The notes under the pieces are model-generated. The model ran no database searches. It was not told the origin of the DNA and saw only the letters and a program-made list of their open reading frames with translations. From Betaproteobacteria bacterium Ga0077532 (GTDB lineage: Bacteria > Pseudomonadota > Gammaproteobacteria > Burkholderiales > Ga0077523), in NCBI GenBank assembly GCA_001464895.1, contig LNEE01000042.1:1-63742 (forward strand): DNA of 63,742 nt, read 5' to 3'. The position numbers were made by a program, and so were the translations under genes. Positions 35,688-45,323 of this stretch are shown piece by piece (position 1 is the stretch's first letter; each line of letters starts with the position of its first letter).

Positions 35688-36214
35688 GCGTCGAGCAGCG
35701 GGTACGACCGGTCGCGATCGGAGACGATCAGCGCATCGAGCGGCCAGCGGATGCCGAGCGCCGGATCATCGAAGCGCAGGCCGCGACCGCTGTCGGCGTG
35801 GAAGAACTCGGACATCTGGTAGAAGACCTCCGAGCCGTCGACGAGGGTCTGGAAGCCGTGCGCGAACCCCGAGGGGATGAAGAACATCCTCCGGTTGTCG
35901 GCTGTGAGATCCACGCCGAACCATTGGCGGTACGTCGAGGAGTCCGGACGCAGATCGACGATCACGTCGTGGATCGCGCCCATCGTGCAACGGACGAGCT
36001 TCGCCTCTTCATGCGGCCGCGCCTGGAAGTGCATGCCGCGCAGCGTGCCGGCCTTGTGGTTGTACGAGATGTTGCACTGGACGAGCGTCGAGGCCATGCC
36101 GCGCGCTGCAAACTCGCGCTGGCAGAACGACCGCGCGAAGAACCCGCGTTGATCCTCGATGCGTTCGGGCTCGATGACGAAGGCGCCCGAGAGCGGCGTC
36201 TCGACGAAGATCAA
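35684..36214 (-). CDS. RmlC-like NDP-4-keto-6-deoxysugar epimerase
   Basis: A 176-residue cupin of the dTDP-4-dehydrorhamnose 3,5-epimerase family. The catalytic His is in TLRGMHFQ, the conserved Lys in AKLVRC, the Asp in DVIVDLRPDSS, and the Tyr in VFYQMSEFF. IPSGFAHGFQ is the usual cupin strand. The start is TTG 36214, forming a rare TTGA overlap with the upstream methyltransferase gene; family length supports it, while the frame to 36310 is antisense-like. The substrate here is probably a CDP-linked sugar, given the rfbF and rfbG genes. Confidence 0.85.
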   Translation of the reverse strand: MIFVETPLSGAFVIEPERIEDQRGFFARSFCQREFAARGMASTLVQCNISYNHKAGTLRGMHFQARPHEEAKLVRCTMGAIHDVIVDLRPDSSTYRQWFGVDLTADNRRMFFIPSGFAHGFQTLVDGSEVFYQMSEFFHADSGRGLRFDDPALGIRWPLDALIVSDRDRSYPLLDA

Positions 36215-37449
36215 TCGAGCACCTCGACGCGCGGGATCGGCACGACGAACCGCCCGCCCCATTCGCGGATCCCGGCCATCTGCGCGGTGATCTCGTCGCG
36301 CAGGTTCCACGGCAGGATCAGCACGTAGTCGGGGCGCGTCTCGAAGATTCGCTCCGGCGCGTGGATCGGGATGCGCACGCCAGGCAGGAACATGCCCTGC
36401 TTGTGCGGGCTGCGATCCACCGTGTAATCGATGAAGTCCGTGCGGATGCCGCAGTAGTTGAGCAGCGTGTTGCCCTTCGCCGGCGCGCCGTAGCCGACGA
36501 CGGTCTTGCCGGCACGCTTCGCCCCGATGAGGAACTCGAGCAGGTCGCGCTTGGTGGCCTTCACCTGGGCTTCGTACGCGGCATACGTCTCGATCCGGTC
36601 GAGGCCGTACGCGCGCTCCTCGGCAACCAGTGTCGCGACTGCGGGACGATCCGGCTGCGCGGCGTTGGTGTCGTGGCAGGCGTAGATGCGCAGCGAGCCG
36701 CCATGGGTCGGGAGGCGGTCGACGTCGAACACCCGCAAACCGTGCGATCGGAACACACGGGCCACGGTCAGCATCGAGAAGTACGAGAAGTGCTCGTGGT
36801 AGATCGTGTCGAACTGGTTCTCGCGCATGAGCGAGAGCAGGTGCGGGAACTCCATCGTGATCACGCCGGTGTCGGCGAGCAGCACCTTCATCCCCGCGAC
36901 GAAATCGTTCAGGTCCGGCACATGGGCGAGCACGTTGTTACCCAGAAGGAGATCGGCCTTCCCGCGGCTCGCTGCCACCTGACGGGCAGTCTCGCGCCCG
37001 AAGAACTGCACGAGGGACTCGACACCCTTGGCCTTCGCGGCCTCGGCGCAGTTCGCCGCCGGTTCGATGCCGAGCACCGGCACGGATCGGCCGACGAAGT
37101 ACTGCAACAGGTAGCCGTCGTTGCTCGCAATCTCGACGACGAAGCTCTTTTCGTTCAGCGAGAGCCTCGCGCACATGGCGTCGACGTACGCCTTCGCGTG
37201 CCGCAGCCAGCTTTCGGAGAACGACGAGAAGTACGCGTACTCGTCATTGAAGATCCGCTCTGGCGATTCGAACTGCTCTAGCTGGACCAGATAGCACTCG
37301 CTGCACACGTAGGCATGCAGCGGGAAGAAGGGCTCCATGCGGTCGAGCCGCGAGGGGGCGAGGAAGGCATTCGAGACCGGCGACACGCCGAGATCGGTGA
37401 GCGAGTGCTCGAGGGCGGTGCCGCAGAAGCGGCACGGTGGATGGCTCAT
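36211..37449 (-). CDS. Sugar C-methyltransferase (TylC3/NovU type)
   Basis: A 412-residue protein with the three-part layout of NDP-sugar C-methyltransferases. It has an N-terminal zinc-binding domain (CRFCG and CSECY, about residues 6-56), a SAM-binding core (VVEIASNDGYLLQYF and GNNVLAHVPDLNDF), and a C-terminal domain beginning YGAPAKGNTLLNYCGI. HEHFSYFS is the conserved catalytic-region block. Such enzymes add a methyl to C-3 of a 4-keto-6-deoxy sugar nucleotide. It lies directly between rfbG and the RmlC-like gene, with overlaps of 4 bp on both sides. Confidence 0.87.
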   Translation of the reverse strand: MSHPPCRFCGTALEHSLTDLGVSPVSNAFLAPSRLDRMEPFFPLHAYVCSECYLVQLEQFESPERIFNDEYAYFSSFSESWLRHAKAYVDAMCARLSLNEKSFVVEIASNDGYLLQYFVGRSVPVLGIEPAANCAEAAKAKGVESLVQFFGRETARQVAASRGKADLLLGNNVLAHVPDLNDFVAGMKVLLADTGVITMEFPHLLSLMRENQFDTIYHEHFSYFSMLTVARVFRSHGLRVFDVDRLPTHGGSLRIYACHDTNAAQPDRPAVATLVAEERAYGLDRIETYAAYEAQVKATKRDLLEFLIGAKRAGKTVVGYGAPAKGNTLLNYCGIRTDFIDYTVDRSPHKQGMFLPGVRIPIHAPERIFETRPDYVLILPWNLRDEITAQMAGIREWGGRFVVPIPRVEVLD

Positions 37450-38519
37450 GCGCTCTCCAGGGATTGATAACGGGCGATCTGGTCGAGACAGAATGCGTTC
37501 ATATCGGCGCCGGCGCCGTAGGCGCGGTACCACTCGACGGTCCATTGCAGCGCATCCCCGAGCGTCAGCCTCGGACACCAGCCGAGCAACTGGCGCGCAC
37601 GCGAGCAATCGAGCTTCAGGTAGTGCGCCTCGTGGGGATGCGGGTTGGCATCGAGCACCCAGCGCGCGCCATCACCCCAGAGATCGGTGATGCGGCTCAC
37701 GACATCCTGAACTGGCCGTGCATCGCTGTCGGCCGGTCCGAAGTTCCAGCCGTTCGCCACATCCGCGCCCGACTCGCAGAGCCGCTGCGCGAGCAGAAGA
37801 TAGCCCGACAGGGGCTCCAGCACATGCTGCCACGGGCGGATCGCACCCGGGCTTCGGATCGAGACAGCATCGCCACGCTGCACGGCTCGGATGATGTCGG
37901 GCACGAGGCGATCCTCCGCCCAGTCCCCGCCGCCGATCACATTGCCTGCGCGCGCCGACGCGACCTGGCGACCGGCCGCTGCGAGAAAAGACTGGCGGTA
38001 CGCCGCGGTGACGAGCTCTGCGCAGCCCTTGCTGTTGCTGTAGGGATCGTGGCCTCCCATGGGTTCGTTCTCGCGGTAGCCCCAGACCCATTCACGGTTC
38101 TCGTAGCACTTGTCGCTGGTCACGACGACAACGGCCCGCACGGTGGGCGCGTGCCGCGCAGCTTCGAGCACGTGCACCGTGCCCATCACGTTCGCGCTGT
38201 AGGTGTCGACCGGGTCTGCATACGAACGGCGCACGAGGGCCTGCGCGGCGAGGTGCAGGATGATCTCGGCGCCGGTGTCCTCGACGGCACGCCGCAAGGC
38301 GCCGAGGTCCCGGATGTCCGCGTGCGTCGCGCGCATGCCGGATTCGACCCCTGCGACCTCACAGAGGCTGGGCGTCGTGGGCGGTGCGAGGGCATAACCG
38401 CTGACTTCCGCGCCCAGCGACTTCAACCACAGGCACAGCCAGCCACCCTTGAAGCCGGTGTGACCGGTGACGAGGACGCGACGGCCGCGCCAGAACGCTG
38501 CGTTCACGGCGGTCACCAT
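37446..38519 (-). CDS. rfbG: CDP-glucose 4,6-dehydratase
   Basis: A 357-residue NAD-dependent SDR, the length usual for RfbG. It contains [18 protein letters not shown], a hallmark of CDP-glucose dehydratases, [15 protein letters not shown], and the catalytic [26 protein letters not shown] and [17 protein letters not shown] are also specific to this group. It converts CDP-glucose to CDP-4-keto-6-deoxyglucose. ATG 38519 gives a 7-bp overlap with rfbF; GTG 38516 would give a 4-bp overlap. Confidence 0.93.
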   Translation of the reverse strand: MVTAVNAAFWRGRRVLVTGHTGFKGGWLCLWLKSLGAEVSGYALAPPTTPSLCEVAGVESGMRATHADIRDLGALRRAVEDTGAEIILHLAAQALVRRSYADPVDTYSANVMGTVHVLEAARHAPTVRAVVVVTSDKCYENREWVWGYRENEPMGGHDPYSNSKGCAELVTAAYRQSFLAAAGRQVASARAGNVIGGGDWAEDRLVPDIIRAVQRGDAVSIRSPGAIRPWQHVLEPLSGYLLLAQRLCESGADVANGWNFGPADSDARPVQDVVSRITDLWGDGARWVLDANPHPHEAHYLKLDCSRARQLLGWCPRLTLGDALQWTVEWYRAYGAGADMNAFCLDQIARYQSLESA

Positions 38520-39280
38520 TGCTTCCACGGCGCCTTGCCGGAGGCCCAGAGTTCCTCGAGATGGACCTTGTCGCGCATGGTGTCCATCGGCTGCCAGAAT
38601 CCTTCGTGGAACCAAGCCCCGAGCTGCCCTTCCTTTGCCAGCCGTTCCATCGGCGCGCGTTCCCACGTGGTGGCGTCGTCGTCGATGTAGTCGATGACCT
38701 TCGGCGAGAGGACGAAGAAGCCCCCGTTGATCCAGCCGCCGTCGCCGTGGGGCTTCTCCTCGAAGCTGTTCACGCGCGTGCCGTCGAGGACCAGCGCCCC
38801 GAACCGCCCCGGAGGCTGTACGGCGGTGAGCGTCGCGAGCCGCCCCTCGGCCTTGTGGAACGCGACGAGGCGGGTGATATCGACGTTGCTCACGCCGTCG
38901 CCATAGGTGAAGCAGAAGGGCTCGTCGCCGAGATAGTTCGCGACGCGCTTCAGCCGGCCACCGGTCATCGTTGCTTCACCGGTATCGACGAGCGTGACGC
39001 GCCAGGGCTCGGCGCTCGCCTGGTGCACTTCCATCCGGTTGTTCTCCATGTCGAACGTGACGTCCGACATATGGAGGAAGTAGTTGGCGAAGTACTCCTT
39101 GATCACGTAGCCCTTGTAGCCGCAGCACACGATGAACTCGCGGATGCCGTGCGCCGAGTAGAGCTTCATGATGTGCCAGATGATCGGGCGCCCGCCGATC
39201 TCGATCATGGGCTTCGGCTTCAGGTGCGACTCTTCGCTGATGCGCGTTCCGAGACCGCCGGCGAGGATGACGGCTTTCAT
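38513..39280 (-). CDS. rfbF: Glucose-1-phosphate cytidylyltransferase
   Basis: A 255-residue nucleotidyltransferase that makes CDP-glucose from CTP and glucose-1-phosphate. The signature [20 protein letters not shown] is complete, with [12 protein letters not shown] (metal-binding Asp) and [17 protein letters not shown]. Length and motifs are standard for RfbF. It begins the CDP-sugar cassette, 46 bp after the flippase gene. Confidence 0.94.
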   Translation of the reverse strand: MKAVILAGGLGTRISEESHLKPKPMIEIGGRPIIWHIMKLYSAHGIREFIVCCGYKGYVIKEYFANYFLHMSDVTFDMENNRMEVHQASAEPWRVTLVDTGEATMTGGRLKRVANYLGDEPFCFTYGDGVSNVDITRLVAFHKAEGRLATLTAVQPPGRFGALVLDGTRVNSFEEKPHGDGGWINGGFFVLSPKVIDYIDDDATTWERAPMERLAKEGQLGAWFHEGFWQPMDTMRDKVHLEELWASGKAPWKQW

Positions 39281-39326
39281 GCTTGCGCCTTGCCCGTGAC
39301 GGCATGCGATGTGCGCGACGGAATCG

Positions 39327-40664
39327 TCAACGCGTCCATTCTTGTCTCCTACGGATGAAGATCCAGGTACCCAAGGCGATGACCAGCCCCATCCCGACGA
39401 GATAGCTGAAGGCGGGCCCCGCGAGGCCCAGCGGGCCCGTGAGTGCCAGCGTACCGGAACCCACTGCGAGGCCGAAGAGAATCGACACCGGCAGGAACGG
39501 TTCTCGGCGGAACGCCCGCAGATAGGTGGACTGCACCATCGAGAGCTGGTGCAGGAGATCGGCCGCCAGGAACATGGCCAGGATAGAGACGGGCAGGAAG
39601 CGCGCGCCTATGGCTGGCCACAGGCTCGTGAGCCCCCACAGGCCAGCGATGGCAACAAGGCCCAGAATCCCGCTTGTCGAGACGCCGATGCGGGCAGTCG
39701 TCGAAGCGAGGCGGTCGAGTGCGCCGAACTGACGCTTTGCCACGAGATCGGCGAAGCTCGGCGCGCGGACCTGCGTCCAGGTGCCTGCCAGCGTCGACAC
39801 AGCACTCGCGAGAGACCACGTCAGGCCCATGCGGCCCGCCGCCTCGGGGCCGAGCACTCGGAAGGTCACCGGCGTGAAAAGGTAGAAGGCGAAATAGCCG
39901 CTGGCCCAACTGAGGGCGATCCGCCACTGCATCGGTAGGATCTCCTGGCGCCACGGGATGCCGACATCGGGATGGCGCCGCATCAGCCCGGCGAGAAAAG
40001 GTCGGTACCGGATCGCCAGAAACGCGGCGCCGCATACCAGTGACGCCGTCGTGGCCACCGCCGCGGACCAGAGCCCGGCACCCAGAATGATCGCCAGCCA
40101 GAGCACGAGGGATCGTGCGATCGTCTCCCTGAGTCGGAACCGATTCAGCGCGGCCATCTGCCCACACCCGGCGAGCAGCGCCCAGACCGGCAGCAGCAGG
40201 AAGGCGGTCGCGGTGGCAGCGCACAGGGCCAGCCAGGGAAGATGCCACTGCGGTGCGGACGCCGACGGCGCCGCGCCATCGAGGACGAACCAGCCGGCCG
40301 AGCCAATCAGAATCAGGACGACGATCGCCCCTGCGCCATACCATCGGAACCCCTTCCGTGCGAGATCGGAAAGTCTAGCAAAGGCCTTGTCGTCCCCTTC
40401 GATGCGTCCGACCGGAGAGAGCGACAGTTTCGACCACTCGTGCGCAGCAAAGGTGGTGATGACCTGCGACAGCCCCAGTTCAGCGAACGTCTGCAGGGCC
40501 AGCAGGCTGAGGAACGTGTAGTGGTACCCCTGTGTCGCCGGCTCGAAGTGGCGGATGACGAGGGCTGCGGTGACTGGGCCGCTCAACCCCTGGGCCGCCC
40601 GCGTCAGCAGCGCGTAGGGAACACCACCCGGCCCGCCGAGATACGCACGCACGCGTCTGATCAC
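39327..40664 (-). CDS. Wzx-like polysaccharide flippase
   Basis: A 445-residue polytopic protein with 12 or more predicted membrane helices and no catalytic motif. The overall pattern ([20 protein letters not shown] at the N terminus, [18 protein letters not shown] mid-protein) fits the MOP/Wzx flippases that move lipid-linked oligosaccharide across the inner membrane. The start is GTG 40664, giving a GTGA overlap with the upstream gene. Confidence 0.8.
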   Translation of the reverse strand: MIRRVRAYLGGPGGVPYALLTRAAQGLSGPVTAALVIRHFEPATQGYHYTFLSLLALQTFAELGLSQVITTFAAHEWSKLSLSPVGRIEGDDKAFARLSDLARKGFRWYGAGAIVVLILIGSAGWFVLDGAAPSASAPQWHLPWLALCAATATAFLLLPVWALLAGCGQMAALNRFRLRETIARSLVLWLAIILGAGLWSAAVATTASLVCGAAFLAIRYRPFLAGLMRRHPDVGIPWRQEILPMQWRIALSWASGYFAFYLFTPVTFRVLGPEAAGRMGLTWSLASAVSTLAGTWTQVRAPSFADLVAKRQFGALDRLASTTARIGVSTSGILGLVAIAGLWGLTSLWPAIGARFLPVSILAMFLAADLLHQLSMVQSTYLRAFRREPFLPVSILFGLAVGSGTLALTGPLGLAGPAFSYLVGMGLVIALGTWIFIRRRQEWTR

Positions 40665-41899
40665 GGCAAGCTGTGCGCCGGTACCAGCGCCCGGTGCTTC
40701 CTCAGGAAATCGCGACCCACGCGAGACGTGGCACCGTAGGAATAGTGGCCCGGCCTGAGCAGCGCCGTGAAGCCCGCCTGCAGCCGCTCGTCGTCATCGG
40801 TGCAGACGGCATTTCCGTTCGTACGGTCGAGCATCTCGAGCGCCAGATCGCGAATCTCCTCGGGGGTGTTGTTCACCACGCGGAGCCCGGCGGCCCGATA
40901 CTCTGCCGAGAATCGGAAAGAGCCAACGGACGACCCGAGGATCTCGGCGAAGCTGAGGTAGCGGGACTCACCCTCATGCCATAGCAGCTTGGGAATGCCG
41001 AGATCGTGCACGCCCATCGGGAGGGCGGACATGGGAATCATGTTCGCGTTGGCGCAAGGCACGTGGAAGACGCCGGAAACGAAATGAATGCCCGACGTAT
41101 TGCCGATGAAAAAGCGGCAGGTGGCGCACAGGAAGACATCCATCCAGTCACTGCGCACATCGGAGTGCGCGTAGTCGATGACCCCCGGTGTGGGCGGCAT
41201 CGGCCCCATGGAGGGGTCCCCCATCCGGATGCACCACGCCCCTTTCTCCACGAGTGCGGCAGCGGCGAGCATGTAGTCCGCCACGGGGCTGTTTCGATAG
41301 TCGTGCAGATGCTCGTCACCAGGCGAGTAACCGCCCTCGCGCGAATGGAAGCAGACCAGCCAGGCGCCCCGCGGAACACCGAGCCGTTCCAGCACCTGCC
41401 AGCCGCGTTCGACATCACGCGCCGACAGCCGCAGGAGCGGCCCTCTGCCGGCCCATCGCGTGTGGACGGCGGCGTATTCGGCAGTGCCACCGATGGCGAC
41501 CATGTACTTGTCGAGCGGATGCCGCACGAACGAAAACCGCCGCAGCGGCTGCAGGAGGGCGCACGCAAGCGGCGATCGCACCATCGTCAGGACACCCGAC
41601 CAGTAGTCGGTCATCGCCTCGTTCGCACTGGTGCCGCGCGGCAGGAGCACCATGGGTCGCATCGGCAGCTCGAGACCCAGCGCTCGGGCCTTCAGGAAGG
41701 CATCCATTTCGCCGGCTAGGTGTCCGATGCGTTCGGGATGCGACACCACGAGGATGCGTACACGGAATGCGCGCAGCACAAGCGCGGGCAGCAGATACAA
41801 GGCACGAAGTACCGCGGCACGCATCACGCCGCCGAGGCCGGCGCGGGCAATGCGTGCAGCAAGGCTGTGCCCCGATGGCGGCGGGAGCGGCGGCGTCAT
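40661..41899 (-). CDS. TIGR04372-family glycosyltransferase
   Basis: A 412-residue protein of the TIGR04372 glycosyltransferase family. The diagnostic region reads VCFHSREGGYS, then HDYRNSPVADYMLA, CIRMGDPSM and DYAHSDVRSDWMDVFLCA, followed by GNTSGIHFVS. VVSHPERIGHLAGEMDAFL at the N terminus fits a GT-B donor or acceptor domain. A second member of the family is at 52345, fused to a TPR region. It overlaps both neighbours by 4 bp. Confidence 0.85.
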   Translation of the reverse strand: MTPPLPPPSGHSLAARIARAGLGGVMRAAVLRALYLLPALVLRAFRVRILVVSHPERIGHLAGEMDAFLKARALGLELPMRPMVLLPRGTSANEAMTDYWSGVLTMVRSPLACALLQPLRRFSFVRHPLDKYMVAIGGTAEYAAVHTRWAGRGPLLRLSARDVERGWQVLERLGVPRGAWLVCFHSREGGYSPGDEHLHDYRNSPVADYMLAAAALVEKGAWCIRMGDPSMGPMPPTPGVIDYAHSDVRSDWMDVFLCATCRFFIGNTSGIHFVSGVFHVPCANANMIPMSALPMGVHDLGIPKLLWHEGESRYLSFAEILGSSVGSFRFSAEYRAAGLRVVNNTPEEIRDLALEMLDRTNGNAVCTDDDERLQAGFTALLRPGHYSYGATSRVGRDFLRKHRALVPAHSLP

Positions 41900-42699
41900 C
41901 GCAGAGGCATCGCGCCGAGACCGGCCAAGAGTCCGCGAAGCGGCGGTTGGGCGGCACTCAGCGCCTCCAGCCATCCGAGACCGAACGGCGTGTTCTCCAT
42001 CCCCGCCGGGAAATCCGTCTGCGCCTCGCCGAGGCTCTGGATCGTCCCGATGTCGCGGTGGTACCAGTCGTTGTGAAATGTGACCATGCGACCCAGGCGC
42101 TGCGGCAGGATCTCGGTGCTGATATCCACGAACGGCCGACCGAACGACCGCAGCAGCCCGAGCAGCGACGGCTCGAAGACGTAGACGGCGGCGTTCGCGC
42201 GGCGACCGGGCGGATTCGCCACCTTCTCGTGAAAGGCGCACACCGTGCCATCCCGCCCGAGTTCCACGATCCCGCAAGACTCGGGCGTGGTTGTGTCGAA
42301 AGTCATCATCGTGATTTCGGCGCTGGCCGGTCGGGCTGCGTGCGTCGCGACGAATGCCTCCACTTCGAACAGCGACAGATTGTCGGCATGCGCAAGGATG
42401 AACGGGCCACAGGCGCACCAGTCGGCGTTCGCGAGGACCGTCCCGCCCGTGCCCAGCAGTTCGGGTTCATGGGCGATCAAGACGCGGTCCCGCCACGGGC
42501 TCTGCAGGATGAACTCCCGGACCATCGACGCGTGGTGATGCGTGTTGACGAGGATGTCCGTCACGCCCGCCTCGACGAGCCGATGCAGCCAGATGGCGAG
42601 CAGAGGGACACCACGCACCGGTGCGAGGCACTTCGGCAGATGGTCGGTCAGCGGCCGCAGGCGGGAACCCACGCCGGCAGCGAGGAGCAGTGCCTTCAT
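41896..42699 (-). CDS. Sugar-1-phosphate nucleotidyltransferase
   Basis: A 267-residue nucleotidyltransferase with LLAAGVGSRLRPLTDHLPK at the N terminus, LLGTGGTV, FILAHADNLS (metal-site Asp) and FHEKVANPPG. It resembles the HddC/MurU/GMP-transfer group. Because the next gene upstream encodes a heptose-phosphate-type kinase/nucleotidyltransferase fusion, the two may cooperate in making an activated heptose or related sugar (inference). ATGA overlaps link it to both neighbours. Confidence 0.85.
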   Translation of the reverse strand: MKALLLAAGVGSRLRPLTDHLPKCLAPVRGVPLLAIWLHRLVEAGVTDILVNTHHHASMVREFILQSPWRDRVLIAHEPELLGTGGTVLANADWCACGPFILAHADNLSLFEVEAFVATHAARPASAEITMMTFDTTTPESCGIVELGRDGTVCAFHEKVANPPGRRANAAVYVFEPSLLGLLRSFGRPFVDISTEILPQRLGRMVTFHNDWYHRDIGTIQSLGEAQTDFPAGMENTPFGLGWLEALSAAQPPLRGLLAGLGAMPLR

Positions 42700-44207
42700 C
42701 GCTCCCTGCTGAGCCGACGATCACTCAGTTCCAAAACGACGTCCGAAGCCTCCAGCGGGATGTTGCCGACCCGCGCCACCTGGCAGGCGGCAGCCACGGA
42801 GCCGAGGTAGATGCTCTGCCAGAGGTCGGCCCCGGTCGCGAGCGCGAGCGAGGAACACGTGAGGAAGGAATCGCCCGCGCCCGCGGTGTCCTTCGGCGCG
42901 AGATTGAAGGCGGGGAGCTGGTCGGTGAAGAGTTCCGTGCCCCCCTCCATCGCCGCATTGGCCATCAGCCCATCGGCCCCCAGGGTGATCACGATGTTGC
43001 GCGCGTGCGATTTCTCCCGCAGCGCTTCCGCGAGCACGACGAGTCCGGAATTGAAATCGCGCACCGCGAGGCGGGCTTCGCGTTCCGTTGGGGTGAGCAG
43101 GCACATGTGCTTGAAACGCGAAACGTCCCCCACCTGCGAGGACGACTGGCTATCGGCCACCATCATGACGCCGTGGCGCAGGCAGTCCTCGATGATGCCG
43201 TCCACGAGGACCTGCGGGAGGCAGCCGTAGTTGAAATCGGAGAATATGAGAAGGTCCGTGTGCGGGATGCGCGCGCGGATCGCGGTCATCATGCGATCCG
43301 ACACTTCGTGGCTGATGTCGTGCTGCCGCAGATGACTCACCCGGAGCATCGTCTTGCCACCGGCGCGGAAGCGCTGCTTGAGCGTCGTCGGCCGGCTCTC
43401 GTCGGACAGGATCTCGGCGCGGACGCCGTAGTCCGTCAGCTTCTCCTGCGCGAAGACGGCGGTCGCGTCATCGCCCGCCACCGTGAAGTAGGTCACCTCG
43501 GCCCCGAGGCCGCTTGCGTGCGCGGCGACGATGCCGGCGCCGCCGATGAAGCGCTCGGACGATACGGGTGAGACTACGATCGTCGGATCCTCCTGCGACA
43601 TCCCGAGGGGCTGACAGTTGATGTACTCGTCGACGATCAGGTCTCCGACCACCAGCACCCGCGCGCCCTTGAAGCGGGATACCGTGGCACGCAGCTCGTC
43701 GAACGAGAAGCCGTGCCGCTTCAGGAAGTCGACAGGTTTGCGGATCGACGAGACGGGGATGTCGCGAAGCTCGTGATGGATGAGGTCGAGTGATGAATAG
43801 ATGGATTCACCCGAGCCGAACAATAGCTTCCCACCATAGGCATCCACCGCGGCCTGCTCTGCATTCTTCCGGGACTCGTGCTCCTTGCCCTTGACCACGA
43901 CATCCGGTCGCAGCCGCGCGATGAAGGCCTCGGGCGATTCGCGCAGGATGAGCGCGTGGTCGACCACGCTGATGGATCGTACTGCCTCGAGACGATCGTC
44001 CTCGGACAACATCGTCCCAGGCGTGCCTTGCGCGCTGACTCCGACCACCAGGAAATCGCCGCACTCGGAGGCGAATCGCAGCAGGCGGACATGCCCAGGG
44101 TGCACGATGTTGAAGTTACCGGAAACGAACACGACCTTGCGGGCCAGCGATGCGCTGCGACGGATGGCCTCGATCTCGGGATCCGACCGATGGTTGGTAT
44201 CCATCAC
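42696..44207 (-). CDS. Nucleotidyltransferase-PfkB kinase fusion (HldE-like, domains reversed)
   Basis: A 503-residue two-domain enzyme. The N-terminal cytidylyltransferase-like domain has VVFVSGNFNIVHPGHVRLL, with the HxGH nucleotide-binding motif at 36-39. The C-terminal PfkB/ribokinase domain starts VLVVGDLIVDEYI near residue 183 and ends with the active-site GAGD at 443-446. E. coli HldE, which makes ADP-heptose precursors, has kinase first and adenylyltransferase second, so the order here is reversed. The start is GTG 44207 (GTGA overlap), with ATG 44204 as alternative. It may be an HldE equivalent or act on another sugar phosphate. Confidence 0.85.
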   Translation of the reverse strand: MMDTNHRSDPEIEAIRRSASLARKVVFVSGNFNIVHPGHVRLLRFASECGDFLVVGVSAQGTPGTMLSEDDRLEAVRSISVVDHALILRESPEAFIARLRPDVVVKGKEHESRKNAEQAAVDAYGGKLLFGSGESIYSSLDLIHHELRDIPVSSIRKPVDFLKRHGFSFDELRATVSRFKGARVLVVGDLIVDEYINCQPLGMSQEDPTIVVSPVSSERFIGGAGIVAAHASGLGAEVTYFTVAGDDATAVFAQEKLTDYGVRAEILSDESRPTTLKQRFRAGGKTMLRVSHLRQHDISHEVSDRMMTAIRARIPHTDLLIFSDFNYGCLPQVLVDGIIEDCLRHGVMMVADSQSSSQVGDVSRFKHMCLLTPTEREARLAVRDFNSGLVVLAEALREKSHARNIVITLGADGLMANAAMEGGTELFTDQLPAFNLAPKDTAGAGDSFLTCSSLALATGADLWQSIYLGSVAAACQVARVGNIPLEASDVVLELSDRRLSRER

Positions 44208-45256
44208 GCGCGGACCTCCGGGGTGGCGATCTCGATCAGCGCCCGGACGATGCGGCGGTTCGCGAGATCGTCCATGGCACGGTTCACGTCGTCGAGCGTG
44301 TACCGATCGCGGACGAACTGCGCGAGCGGGAATCGTCCGTCGAGGTAGTGCCGAGCGTAGATCGGAACGTCGCGGTCGGGATGGGAATCACCGCCCCAAC
44401 TCCCTTCGATGCGCTTTCCGGAAATCAGCTCGAACGGATCGAGGCAGACGCGATGCTCCGCAGGTGGGTGCGATGCGAACACGCAACGTCCGCCGCCGCG
44501 CCGGACGGCGTCGAACGCCATCTCGATCGTGCGCGCGGAGCCAGCTGCCTCGACGGCGAAGTCGACACCCTTGCCGCCGGTCGCGGCGCGGATCGTCGCG
44601 ACAACGTCCTCCTTGGAGGCATCGATGACGAGCGTGGCGCCGAGCGTGCGCGCGAGTTCGAGCTTGGAGGGTTCCGTGTCGACCGCGATCACCTGCGCGC
44701 ACTGGAAGACATTCGTGGCAGCCAGTGCGGACAACCCGATGCCGCCCAGGCCGATGACGGCGACCGTGGACCCGGGCGGCGGCTTGACCGTGTTGAGGAC
44801 GATCCCGGCGCCGGTTGGAACCGCGCAGCCGAACAGCACACCGATGTCGAGCGGCACGCCGGCAGGCAGCGGAACCACGCGATTCTCCGAGGCGACGGTG
44901 AACTCGCTGAAGGTCGTGACGCCGCCGGCATTGATGATCTCGTCCCCGCAACGGTACTGGGCGCCACCGGCATCGAGACCGTCACCGCGGATCCAGCCCA
45001 GCACGACGCGGTCGCCGACACGCACTTTCGTGACACCTGGCCCGAGATCGACGACCTCCCCGGTGGCCTCATGGCCGAGCAGGTGCGGCAGGAATCGGTC
45101 GGGCCCGCGGGCCCCGGAGGCCTCCATCAACTGACTGTGGCAGACACCGCTGTAGAAGATCTTGACGAGGACCTGGCCCGGCTTGAGAACGGGCAGCGCG
45201 ATGCCGTCGACGATGTCGAGCGGTTGACCGAGCTTTCGGAGGACTGCGGCTTTCAA
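44204..45256 (-). CDS. Zinc-dependent alcohol dehydrogenase family protein
   Basis: A 350-residue medium-chain dehydrogenase. It has KIFYSGVCHSQLMEASG (catalytic zinc Cys), LLGHEATGEVVDLGPGV (zinc His) and the NAD-binding VAVIGLGGIGLSAL. The structural-zinc loop with four cysteines is missing, as in some single-zinc members. I chose TTG 45256 because it starts at the family's normal MKAAVL position; GTG 45313 would add an atypical 19 residues. A role in oxidising or reducing a sugar or polyol intermediate is inferred from the neighbours. Confidence 0.8.
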   Translation of the reverse strand: MKAAVLRKLGQPLDIVDGIALPVLKPGQVLVKIFYSGVCHSQLMEASGARGPDRFLPHLLGHEATGEVVDLGPGVTKVRVGDRVVLGWIRGDGLDAGGAQYRCGDEIINAGGVTTFSEFTVASENRVVPLPAGVPLDIGVLFGCAVPTGAGIVLNTVKPPPGSTVAVIGLGGIGLSALAATNVFQCAQVIAVDTEPSKLELARTLGATLVIDASKEDVVATIRAATGGKGVDFAVEAAGSARTIEMAFDAVRRGGGRCVFASHPPAEHRVCLDPFELISGKRIEGSWGGDSHPDRDVPIYARHYLDGRFPLAQFVRDRYTLDDVNRAMDDLANRRIVRALIEIATPEVRA

Positions 45257-45323
45257 GTAGACCTCGTGACGATGAGGAAGGGTGGCTCGGCTGCTCGGGC
45301 GGGAGCAGCCCACCGACGAGGCA

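Noticed and set aside
33870..35822. 650-codon plus-strand open frame
   Set aside because: It lies antisense across three well-supported genes and has no recognisable domain.
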